Assembly (NCBI GenBank): GCA_036524155.1
Contig: DATDCV010000421.1
Span: forward strand, 1 to 5,650
Reading direction: 5' to 3'
DNA from: DATDCV01 sp036524155
GTDB taxonomy: Bacteria > Verrucomicrobiota > Verrucomicrobiia > Limisphaerales > UBA8199
Length of the DNA: 5,650 nucleotides
In this document: piece after piece, positions 1-4,989 of the stretch
Layout: the number at the start of each line of letters is the position of its first letter
How positions within the stretch are numbered: position 1 is the first letter of the stretch
Notes under the pieces: model-generated
Database searches by the model: none
What the model was told of the DNA's origin: nothing
The model's input: only the letters and a program-made list of their open reading frames with translations
Program-made: the position numbers and the translations under genes

Positions 1-201
1 CTCTGACGGTCTCAGCAAAACCAGAGCGACCCTCAACCGATACCTTATTGGCAACAGCGGTTTCCCTAGCCGACGTGGCAACAGCTGGCAACTACGATGG
101 TGCTTTTTCCTGCCTTGAGGTGCGGAGAATGGCCGTCAAACACGTTGTGTAACTGCGGAAACATTAGGAATTTATGAAAATGAGAAAAAATTCAGCCATG
201 A
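1..201. other. Left-edge region without a convincing gene
   Basis: No gene is recognisable here. One forward frame is open from the window edge to a TAA at 150-152 (about 49 codons) and could be the 3' end of a gene lying to the left, but its translation matches no family I know. Another frame is open only to about 115. The motif GGCAACAGC occurs twice (50-58 and 79-87). Since a tRNA-derived attachment fragment follows directly, this stretch may be the end of a neighbouring element or of the same circular element. Confidence 0.3.
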
Positions 202-224
202 TTCGAATCCCTTCGCTCGCTCCA
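202..224 (+). other. tRNA 3'-end fragment, candidate attachment core
   Basis: The 23 bases read as a tRNA 3' end: T-loop TTCGAAT, T-stem 3' strand CCCTT, acceptor 3' strand CGCTCGC, discriminator T and encoded CCA. CCCTTCGCYCGCTCCA is typical of Gly tRNAs. It is not a whole tRNA: the bases before the loop (CCATGA) do not pair with CCCTT, and nothing about 75 bases upstream pairs with the acceptor strand. A 3'-end tRNA fragment 116 bp from an integrase start is the classic signature of an att core. The tRNA identity is inferred, since no intact copy is in the window. Confidence 0.65.
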
Positions 225-236
225 TTTTGCCCGCCT

Positions 237-242
237 TATAAT
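237..242 (+). promoter_or_regulatory. Possible -10 box (TATAAT) upstream of the first integrase
   Basis: A consensus TATAAT lies 99 bp before the integrase ATG. No good -35 box is present at normal spacing; the best is TTCGCT at 212-217, inside the tRNA fragment and 19 bp away. It may be a weak integrase promoter or a chance match. Confidence 0.25.
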
Positions 243-255
243 CAATAACTTACAA

Positions 256-285
256 CGACCGAAGGGTCGATTTGGGGTTTTTCCT
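256..285 (+). terminator. Small hairpin followed by T-run
   Basis: CGACC (256-260) and GGTCG (265-269) form a 5-bp stem with a GAAG loop, followed by ATTTGGGG and five or more Ts. The T-run is separated from the stem by 8 bases, so it is at best a weak terminator. It could once have terminated the tRNA whose 3' end is just upstream, or act as a leader hairpin for the integrase. Confidence 0.25.
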
Positions 286-300
286 GACAGATTCCTGACA
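281..300. repeat. Paired 9-bp direct repeat, possible recombinase or excisionase arm site
   Basis: TTCCTGACA occurs at 281-289 and again at 292-300, 11 bp apart, so about one helical turn and on the same face of DNA. The pair lies between the tRNA-like core and the integrase start. That is where arm-type integrase sites or an operator would be expected. The function is inferred from position only. Confidence 0.4.
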
Positions 301-340
301 CTTTTGCACGCACTTCATCGCCGCTGAATTCATCGCAGCC

Positions 341-1618
341 ATGAAGCGCGTGCGGTTCCCGAAGCGCATCAAGCGGGGGTCCTGCGTCGTTACGATTTAC
401 AGGACGCCGACCAACGGCTACGCCTCCTACACGGTGGTTCACTACGACTCTGACGGCGCACGCTGCCGCAAGACCTTTGCTGAATACAAGCAGGCCCGGA
501 GTGCAGCGCTGGAAGTGGCGGAAACACTTTCTGAGGGCAAGTCCGACATGCTCGTACTCACGGGTGAGGACCTGCTTGTCTACCGGCGTGCCATGCAGGC
601 GTTGCGCCCGATGCGCACGAGCCTCGACACCGCCGCTCTTCGATTTGTAGAAATGACGCGGCAGCCCAACGGCAGCCCAAAGCCGAACGGTGTTGCTCCT
701 GGACAGGAAGCAGGACCGGCAATCAAGTCAAAGCTCGCGGCTGAAGTCCTCAAGGAACTCCTCGCGGCCAAAACCGAAAAAGGGCGGTCGCAACTTTATG
801 TCAATGACCTGCGCGTACGGTTGACGAGGTTTGCTGACGCGACTGCGCGTCCTCTGGCGGAGGTCATGGCCACTGACATTGATGGTTTCCTTCGGTCCCT
901 GGAAGTTTCCGCTCGTTCACAGAATAACTTCCGAGCCGCCATCGGAACCCTTTTCCGATTCGCACAAAAGCGAGGCTATGTCCCACGGGAACATCCCTGT
1001 GTTAGCAACGTGGAGAAAGCGTCGCACGCAACGCCAGAGATTCAGGTCTTCGCCCCTGAGGAAATGGGGAATTTGCTCAGCAAGGCGAAACCCGCGCTCG
1101 TCCCCGTCCTGGCCCTGGGCGCGTTTGCGGGCGTCCGGTCGGAAGAAATCAAACGGTTGGACTGGTCTGACATCAAGCTCAGGCAGGGGCACATCGAGAT
1201 AAAGAGTGCCAAGTCGAAAACGAAGGTCCGGCGTCTCATACCGATTTCCAGAAATCTCAAAGCTTGGCTTGCGCCACACGCGGAAGAAAACGGACGGGTC
1301 ACCCCATTTGCGAATCTGGCGCTCCAGTTCGCGAAGTTGGGCAGGGCGACTGGGGTCAAATGGCAGAAGAACGGATTGAGGCACAGCTTCATCTCTTACC
1401 GGGTCGCCCAGGTGCGTGATGTGCCCAGAGTTGCGCTTGAGGCCGGGAATAGCCCTGCTGTTATCGCAAGGAACTATTTAAAGCATGTAACCCGCTCCGA
1501 AGCCAAACGGTGGTTTGGCATATTCCCGTCGAATGCGTCAACCGTTACCGCTGTGCGACGTACGCGACCGGAAGCGTTAGAATGTTCATTTCGCATTTCC
1601 CCGGTTGCTCGGGGTTAG
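341..1618 (+). CDS. Tyrosine recombinase/integrase (first of a convergent pair)
   Basis: This 425-aa site-specific recombinase would cut and rejoin DNA through a tyrosine-DNA bond, here probably at the tRNA-like site just upstream. Residues 1-105 form a basic N-terminal arm-like domain with a conserved-looking segment around 70-105 (LVLTGEDLLVYRRA). Residues about 128-220 form the SAM-like core-binding domain, and about 236-397 the catalytic domain. Visible active-site residues are R266 (AGVRSEE), K293 (KSKTKVRR), N344 and R347 (NGLRHSF), N370 and the nucleophile Y379 (RNYLKH). Asn replaces the first His of HxxR and the later His/Trp. The ATG is the first start after an in-frame TGA at 296; no good Shine-Dalgarno is seen. 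The last 30 or so residues lie beyond the conserved fold and overlap the opposing integrase gene. Confidence 0.92.
   Translation: MKRVRFPKRIKRGSCVVTIYRTPTNGYASYTVVHYDSDGARCRKTFAEYKQARSAALEVAETLSEGKSDMLVLTGEDLLVYRRAMQALRPMRTSLDTAALRFVEMTRQPNGSPKPNGVAPGQEAGPAIKSKLAAEVLKELLAAKTEKGRSQLYVNDLRVRLTRFADATARPLAEVMATDIDGFLRSLEVSARSQNNFRAAIGTLFRFAQKRGYVPREHPCVSNVEKASHATPEIQVFAPEEMGNLLSKAKPALVPVLALGAFAGVRSEEIKRLDWSDIKLRQGHIEIKSAKSKTKVRRLIPISRNLKAWLAPHAEENGRVTPFANLALQFAKLGRATGVKWQKNGLRHSFISYRVAQVRDVPRVALEAGNSPAVIARNYLKHVTRSEAKRWFGIFPSNASTVTAVRRTRPEALECSFRISPVARG
659..680 (+). repeat. 11-bp perfect tandem repeat in the integrase linker
   Basis: CGGCAGCCCAA occurs twice back to back (659-669, 670-680), encoding part of the Pro/Asn/Gly-rich linker at residues 107-118 between the arm and core-binding domains. 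Because 11 is not a multiple of 3, a recent duplication would have shifted the frame. The linker may therefore be recently remodelled, or the repeat may be coincidental. Confidence 0.6.
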
Positions 1619-2885
1619 AGAGTTGCGGAGAGGACGCACCCACCTGCAAGCAGACAGGGCGTGCCGGGTGATAATCAGATGCGCCCAAACCAAACCACTC
1701 AGCGCCCAGACTAAAATCGACTGTTGTCACGTACGTGTTCCTCAGTTCTTTGACCGAGGTACCACCCTGGGCAGCGACCCCTGCCTCGTTCTGAGTAAAG
1801 GCGAGAAGGTAACTTAGAACTGCCTTCCGCCAACCGTTCTTCGGCCAACTGATGCCCGCACGCTCCGCTAAATTTGGCCACATTCTGGAAACGCTCTTAT
1901 GAGGATAGATTTTACCGGCTCGTCCCCGATATTGTTCCAGGAGTTTCATTAACTTAGGCACAAGATAAACGAAGCGCGTAACCCCAGTTTTCGCATCATC
2001 GGCATATATCGTTAGGGTCGAATTTGACCAGTTAATGTCCTCGAAATGCGCACGGTCCAGTTCACAGCTTCTACACGGGGCGTAAGCAGCAATGAGCGCA
2101 GCGGGCTTTTCTTTCTCTTTACTGCAAACAAACATCTTGTCGCGGTCTTCCATCGTCAGGAGCGGCTTGCGCAATCTCTTGCGTTTGGCTTTCGATGGAT
2201 ACTCTGGCACACCTGGGTAGATGTCCGGCACATAGCGGCTGGCCTTGGCCCAGTTGACCAGCCTGGAGACGCTGCCTCGGTAATGCTTGAGCGTCGTCGG
2301 CGCAACCTGAAATGAAGCGAAAAACTCGTCGTAATCATCAGCGGTGACGTGAGCAAGTGGACACGTGAATTTCCCTGCGAACCAGCCCAGATGGGTCTTC
2401 AGGTCGCGCAGGTCAACAATTGAATTTCCCGCCGTCTCTCTGGACTTTATGAAGAGCGAAACAAGCTCCGTTACCGGCACTTCATGTTTCGCGGAGTTGT
2501 GATGGGGAACCCAAAACTGAAAAGCTTCCTCCACCCTGCAACCGGCTTTTGCCTCCATGGTCTTAATGGTCCTCAGCTTTTGGAGGGCTTCATCGAGTTC
2601 GAGTCCCAACTCCGCAGCCATTTTCCTGGCCCGCTCGTATTCGCGGAGTGCCGCACGTTTCAGGACCAACCTATCGGCCTCTCCGGTGAGCGGAGCCATC
2701 GCGGCGCGGACCTCCTCCTCCAGTTTCACCAGCGTAGATGCCCACACACGTTTGATGCCGAAAGGACGTAGGTCAGCAAGGTAACCGGCGTACGCCCGGC
2801 CACGCTTCTTCGACGGGTTCCACGAGACATGAACCTCGTGCTCGCCGATTACTATCGGTTTGATTGAGCCACTGCTGTCGGTCAC
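1545..2885 (-). CDS. Tyrosine recombinase/integrase (second of the convergent pair, divergent)
   Basis: This 446-aa protein has the same domain order as the first integrase: N-terminal domain 1-115, SAM-like core-binding domain about 138-225, catalytic domain about 240-400. Active-site candidates are R272 (APCRSCEL), K299 (DDAKTG), N350 and R353 (NGWRK), T376 where the His/Trp normally sits, and nucleophile Y385 (RNTYVT). Each is exactly six residues further along than in the first integrase, which argues for paralogy and an intact alignment. The GTG start at 2885-2883 is the first possible start after an in-frame TAG at 2894-2892; a GGGG lies a few bases upstream. The tail after about residue 400 leaves the conserved fold and ends inside the opposing gene. 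Its catalytic boxes are less canonical (Arg-Lys instead of Arg-His), so activity is less certain. Confidence 0.87.
   Translation of the reverse strand: MTDSSGSIKPIVIGEHEVHVSWNPSKKRGRAYAGYLADLRPFGIKRVWASTLVKLEEEVRAAMAPLTGEADRLVLKRAALREYERARKMAAELGLELDEALQKLRTIKTMEAKAGCRVEEAFQFWVPHHNSAKHEVPVTELVSLFIKSRETAGNSIVDLRDLKTHLGWFAGKFTCPLAHVTADDYDEFFASFQVAPTTLKHYRGSVSRLVNWAKASRYVPDIYPGVPEYPSKAKRKRLRKPLLTMEDRDKMFVCSKEKEKPAALIAAYAPCRSCELDRAHFEDINWSNSTLTIYADDAKTGVTRFVYLVPKLMKLLEQYRGRAGKIYPHKSVSRMWPNLAERAGISWPKNGWRKAVLSYLLAFTQNEAGVAAQGGTSVKELRNTYVTTVDFSLGAEWFGLGASDYHPARPVCLQVGASSPQLSNPEQPGKCEMNILTLPVAYVAQR
1599..1614. terminator. Hairpin inside the integrase overlap
   Basis: CCCCG (1599-1603) and CGGGG (1610-1614) form a perfect 5-bp stem with a 6-base loop where the two opposing genes overlap. 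It reads the same from both sides, so it could slow or end transcription arriving from either integrase. No proper T-run follows on either strand, so the terminator role is weak. Confidence 0.3.
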
Positions 2886-3176
2886 GCCCCGCTAGAACAG
2901 GGTCATTTCGACCGTGTATAACTGGACAGGAACCAAAATGAGCGAAGGCGGTTGAAACCCCTGGTTTTGCAGGGCGGAACGTTGGTCACCTCGGATTAAA
3001 TGTTGACGACGGGTTGGAGGAAGACTGGCACCGGAAAAATGTTCCACGTGTTCCACGGACCACACCGACACCTGAAAATTGGGTCATTAAATATTTCCGG
3101 ACCACGAGCGCCAGCCATGGGACAACGACGATTGTAACCAGCAAATACGGCGCTTCTTACCCGTCCTGCTTCCACA
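2886..3176. other. Non-coding region between the second integrase and the first module
   Basis: No gene is supported; the open frames here are short and match no family. Visible structure: an inverted repeat CCCTG/CAGGG at 2959-2963 and 2970-2974 with a GTTTTG loop; GTTCCAC twice, 9 bp apart, at 3041-3047 and 3050-3056; and CGGACCAC twice (3055-3062 and 3098-3105). The segment should hold the promoter of the leftward integrase, but only an isolated TTATAC on the minus strand (2921-2916) resembles a -10 box. From about 3147 (ACGGCGCTTC) the sequence begins to resemble the region before the second palindrome. Confidence 0.5.
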
Positions 3177-3211
3177 GTAAACCTGAAATTACATTGTAAA
3201 TTCGAGTTTAC
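3177..3211. repeat. 35-bp palindrome, copy 1
   Basis: Outer arms GTAAAC (3177-3182) and GTTTAC (3206-3211) enclose an inner inverted repeat, TGAAATTAC and GTAAATTCG, around a 3-bp centre ATT. Nearly all positions are symmetric over 35 bp. A second copy of the same length, identical at 26 of 35 positions and with the same outer arms, lies at 4686-4720. Two arms around a short spacer would suit a dimeric regulator or a tyrosine recombinase core site; as RNA it would form a long hairpin. Confidence 0.75.
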
Positions 3212-3391
3212 GGTTTGCTCAGGCACCCAGCGTCCGGCTCAGCGTTAAAATTTTTTGGTCCAATCTGGCGGCGATGCATGGGTCAGCCCCTGACATTGCG
3301 CAAATTCGCGAAAATGCAGGCTGAAAAGCACCAGATTCCTTCGGACACGATTTTCTCCAGTATCGAACCGGAAATCTTGGTTCTTACCTCC
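3212..3391 (+). other. Leader region, module 1, upstream part
   Basis: This AT-richer stretch between the palindrome and the pseudoknot element encodes nothing convincing. It holds two adjacent 8-bp palindromes, TTGCGCAA (3296-3303) and TTCGCGAA (3305-3312), an inverted repeat GTCAG/CTGAC around 3283-3295, and an A/T run near 3247-3256. Patches such as GTTCTT, and the bases just before it, are shared with the second module at about 4850. Confidence 0.45.
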
Positions 3392-3508
3392 TGAAGCGAA
3401 TGATACTCCACTTCAACAAACAGGATTTGGCCGCGCCGCCGATAGCCCGCTTGGGCTGGGCCGTGTCATGCCCGCTTCACGGCGGCGTGGCCATTCAAGG
3501 AAATGACA
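3392..3508 (+). ncRNA. Candidate pseudoknotted leader RNA, copy 1
   Basis: Four helices can be drawn. The main stem P1 pairs 3428-3441 with 3480-3493 (14 bp, one G-U). Leader strand TGAAGCG (3392-3398) pairs perfectly with CGCTTCA (3473-3479), which abuts the P1 3' strand; together these make an H-type pseudoknot. Inside P1 is the hairpin TAGCCC/GGGCTG (3443-3448 and 3453-3458). TGTCAT (3464-3469) can pair with ATGACA (3503-3508) beyond P1. All four recur in copy 2. A 1-nt length difference between the copies changes the reading frame, which argues against coding. It ends about 33 bases before the start of the next gene, so a cis-regulatory leader is the simplest role. A DNA recombination hairpin is the main alternative. 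No known RNA class is recognised. Confidence 0.55.
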
Positions 3509-3528
3509 GTAAACGCACCGAGTGTGCC

Positions 3529-3533
3529 AAGGA
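3529..3533 (+). promoter_or_regulatory. Ribosome binding site AAGGA
   Basis: AAGGA sits 7 bases before the ATG at 3541. It decides the start: the same frame is open back to an ATG at 3400, but that longer version would translate the structured element. Confidence 0.6.
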
Positions 3534-3540
3534 AATCTGT

Positions 3541-4008
3541 ATGAACACAAACGTATCACCTGAAGACATCGACTCGGAGAAATGGATTTCAACGATGCCA
3601 TCACCGCCAAGCGTAGTCTGTGAATCTTTGCATCGCGCCCGCGTGTTTGCACACTGGCACCCCGATTACGAAATCACAAATGACCAGCGAGTGATATACA
3701 AACCGGCCGGTGACCTCATCATCTGGTCGTCGTTTGCCAGGTTGCCGGTCATCAAGAAAATCCTCAGGGAGTCCGGCGTCCCGCGCACCAAATTTCCGAG
3801 GACAGTTGCGGGAATGCGGCCTGGTCGGCGCACCCATTTACGGCTCAGAATCAGGTACAATGCGGCTGGGCCGGAAGTGCGCTCTTCTATCAGCTTAAAG
3901 CTGAAGCTGGAACAAAAGCTGAAGCTGGAACATTACGCCCAGCGTGTTGGCAAGACCTTGCACCAGGCTGCGCAGGCGCTGTTCGACCAGACCGTAAAGG
4001 ACGTTTGA
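3541..4008 (+). CDS. Hypothetical protein with ribbon-helix-helix-like C-terminus
   Basis: The function is unknown. With the start at 3541 the protein has 155 aa. The first 100 or so residues match nothing I recognise. Residues about 92-106 are rich in Arg (GRRTHLRLRIR). Residues 114-152 fit a ribbon-helix-helix DNA-binding fold: a strand of alternating hydrophobic residues (SISLKLKL), a helix ending in YAQRVGKT, the typical G-x-T turn at 137-139, and a second helix LHQAAQALFDQTV. The strand-to-turn distance agrees with Arc-type proteins, but only because of an in-frame 18-bp duplication. It is basic overall at the C-terminus. It lies directly downstream of the leader element and 58 bp before an acidic small gene, probably in one transcript. 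It may be a repressor or accessory DNA-binding protein, possibly acting on the nearby palindromes (inference). Confidence 0.7.
   Translation: MNTNVSPEDIDSEKWISTMPSPPSVVCESLHRARVFAHWHPDYEITNDQRVIYKPAGDLIIWSSFARLPVIKKILRESGVPRTKFPRTVAGMRPGRRTHLRLRIRYNAAGPEVRSSISLKLKLEQKLKLEHYAQRVGKTLHQAAQALFDQTVKDV
3897..3932 (+). repeat. 18-bp perfect in-frame tandem duplication
   Basis: AAAGCTGAAGCTGGAACA occurs twice without a gap (3897-3914, 3915-3932). It encodes the repeated hexapeptide KLKLEQ/KLKLEH at the junction of the putative strand and first helix of the ribbon-helix-helix domain. Perfect identity suggests a recent slip event or selection on it. Confidence 0.85.
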
Positions 4009-4066
4009 TTCCCTGGTTCCAGCCCTACAAATGAAGAGCTAAAAAACAGCAAACACAGTCAAAACC

Positions 4067-4480
4067 ATGAACACTAATAAAGTTGAAACGGCAGAATCGA
4101 AACCCCTGAGGACTTTTCTGGTGCGGTATGGCGTCGCGACCCTGGGATTGTCAGGCGAGCGGGAGAACTTCGGCCTGGGCTTGGTTGAAGCACCGGACGT
4201 CGACGTCGCCAGAGCACTCGCCTGGGCGGAGCACGTCGACGAGGAGTTCGAGGACGGGCGGTGGGTCAAATACAACGGACATCGTGCGTTCCAGTTGAGC
4301 GAGGACGCACCCGATATTGATGCGAACTGCATCTACTGGCTTGATGACATTAAGGAGGTCCCGGACGCCGACGCTGGAGTGCTCAGGAAATATCTGTCTC
4401 TGGCCCGTCTGGAGACATCAATCGATATGACAAGGTTGGACGGAAGTGATGGCTACGAGGAGCAGGAGTCATTGTGCTGA
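4067..4480 (+). CDS. Small acidic hypothetical protein
   Basis: This 137-aa protein is of unknown function and belongs to no family I recognise. It is strongly acidic, with Asp/Glu clusters at about 41-63 and 79-104 and an acidic C-terminal tail. It has no signal peptide or membrane segment. The N-terminal half looks like alternating strands (TFLVRYGVATLGL) followed by a helix (VDVARALAWAEHV), so it is probably a compact soluble domain. The ATG follows the previous gene by 58 bp, without a clear Shine-Dalgarno. It is the last gene before the 3' hairpin at 4511, so it likely shares a transcript with the basic ribbon-helix-helix-like protein. An acidic partner next to a basic DNA-binding protein could form a complex, but that is only a guess. 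Confidence 0.65.
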   Translation: MNTNKVETAESKPLRTFLVRYGVATLGLSGERENFGLGLVEAPDVDVARALAWAEHVDEEFEDGRWVKYNGHRAFQLSEDAPDIDANCIYWLDDIKEVPDADAGVLRKYLSLARLETSIDMTRLDGSDGYEEQESLC

Positions 4481-4510
4481 CTCCCTGAATCACCAACCGC
4501 CCGCGATGTA

Positions 4511-4559
4511 TACAGGGCCAACCTTACCAGGTTGGCCTTTTGCCTGTACCGAGGTGAAG
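4511..4559 (+). terminator. 3' hairpin with T-run, copy 1
   Basis: GGCCAACC (4516-4523) and GGTTGGCC (4530-4537) form a perfect 8-bp stem with loop TTACCA, followed by TTTT, the form of an intrinsic terminator placed 35 bp after the acidic gene. Unusually, the T-run is itself enclosed by an outer pairing, TACAG (4511-4515) with CTGTA (4544-4548). The bases CTTACC at the loop can also pair with GGTGAAG (4553-4559) with one bulge. The whole arrangement recurs at 5598-5645. Confidence 0.75.
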
Positions 4560-4685
4560 GTGCCCCATGGCCGCAGCGCGACAGGCGGGCATTTGCTCCC
4601 TGGGGCCGCTCCCGCCGCCCAAAGCTCATTCGCCCTTCCCGTTCTCGCGGTAAACACGGGCGCTTCGAGAGAACCAATCACAGCG
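4560..4685. other. Spacer between module 1 3' hairpin and second palindrome
   Basis: No gene is supported. Two further inverted repeats are visible: GGCGGG (4584-4589) with CCCGCC (4611-4616), and GTTCTC (4641-4646) with GAGAAC (4669-4674). The loop of the latter contains GTAAAC and GGCGCTTC. The GGCGCTTC segment lies 26-28 bp before the palindrome in both modules, so repeat homology starts about here. Confidence 0.5.
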
Positions 4686-4720
4686 GTAAACGGATAATTT
4701 CATTGGAAATTACTGTTTAC
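4686..4720. repeat. 35-bp palindrome, copy 2
   Basis: The outer arms GTAAAC (4686-4691) and GTTTAC (4715-4720) are identical to copy 1. The inner arms AATTTC and GAAATT flank ATTG, extendable by one T-A pair. Differences from copy 1 mostly leave inverted symmetry intact, suggesting the symmetry itself is kept. Confidence 0.75.
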
Positions 4721-4861
4721 CATTCGCGCAGCCAACCTGGAGCGCAACCAACCGCCGACATCTCCAGTGACAATACCGCCCATCTGCGCACTCGACAGGG
4801 CAAATTGCAGCGAAGGTGAGATTTTTCCGGCCCACGCCCCGACAAGACAGTTCTTCCACAG
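4721..4861 (+). other. Leader region, module 2, upstream part
   Basis: No coding support. It is shorter than its module 1 counterpart. Shared patches include a TGCGCA-containing segment near 4782, a GATTTTTCC segment at about 4820, and GTTCTT at 4850-4855. The opposite strand has an open frame through this region, but that frame runs across the structured element and has no counterpart of similar sequence in module 1. Confidence 0.45.
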
Positions 4862-4971
4862 TGAAGCGAAATGACTGTTCCACTTAAACAGCAAAAACCT
4901 GGCCGCGCCGCCGCTGGTCTGCAATGGCCGGGGCCGTGTCAAACCACGCTTCACGGCGGCGTGGCCTGACA
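4861..4971 (+). ncRNA. Candidate pseudoknotted leader RNA, copy 2
   Basis: The same four helices as copy 1 can be drawn. P1 pairs 4901-4913 with 4954-4966 (13 bp, one G-U). GTGAAGCG (4861-4868) pairs with CGCTTCAC (4947-4954), with the last pair competing with P1. The inner hairpin is CTGGTC/GGCCGG (4914-4919 and 4926-4931). TGTCA (4937-4941) can pair with TGACA (4967-4971). The inner hairpin differs from copy 1 in sequence on both sides while staying paired, which is compensatory change. The strand CGCTTCACGGCGGCGTGGCC is identical in the two copies. It ends 18 bases before the next start codon. Confidence 0.55.
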
Positions 4972-4980
4972 AGAAACGTG

Positions 4981-4986
4981 AAAGGA
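4981..4986 (+). promoter_or_regulatory. Possible ribosome binding site AAAGGA
   Basis: AAAGGA lies only 3 bases before the ATG at 4990, closer than usual. It supports that start over the in-frame ATG at 4924, which lies in the hairpin loop of the structured element. Confidence 0.4.
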
Positions 4987-4989
4987 CGT

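Noticed and set aside
103..125. Possible degenerate third copy of the 3' hairpin tail (TTTTTCC...TTGAGGTG)
   Set aside because: Only the T-run and GAGGTG resemble the other copies, and no paired stem precedes them.
1..224. Complete tRNA gene ending at 224
   Set aside because: Only the last 23 bases fit; the T-stem 5' strand, anticodon arm and acceptor 5' strand are absent.
917..1384. Long open frames antisense to the first integrase
   Set aside because: They lie opposite the catalytic domain of a well-supported gene, have no recognisable domain and are frame shadows.
2996..3226. Short frames on both strands before module 1
   Set aside because: They are under 80 codons, run through the palindrome, match no family and have no ribosome site.
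3392..3508. HDV-like ribozyme
   Set aside because: Although pseudoknotted, the helix order and lengths do not fit the P1-P2-P3-P1.1-P4 layout.
3177..4720. Integron attC site array
   Set aside because: The palindromes lack the RYYYAAC/GTTRRRY boxes and the typical unequal arm layout, and the integrases do not show an obvious IntI-specific insert.
3392..4971. CRISPR, retron or diversity-generating retroelement
   Set aside because: There is no regular repeat-spacer series, no reverse transcriptase and no Cas gene. The two repeated elements are about 1.5 kb apart.
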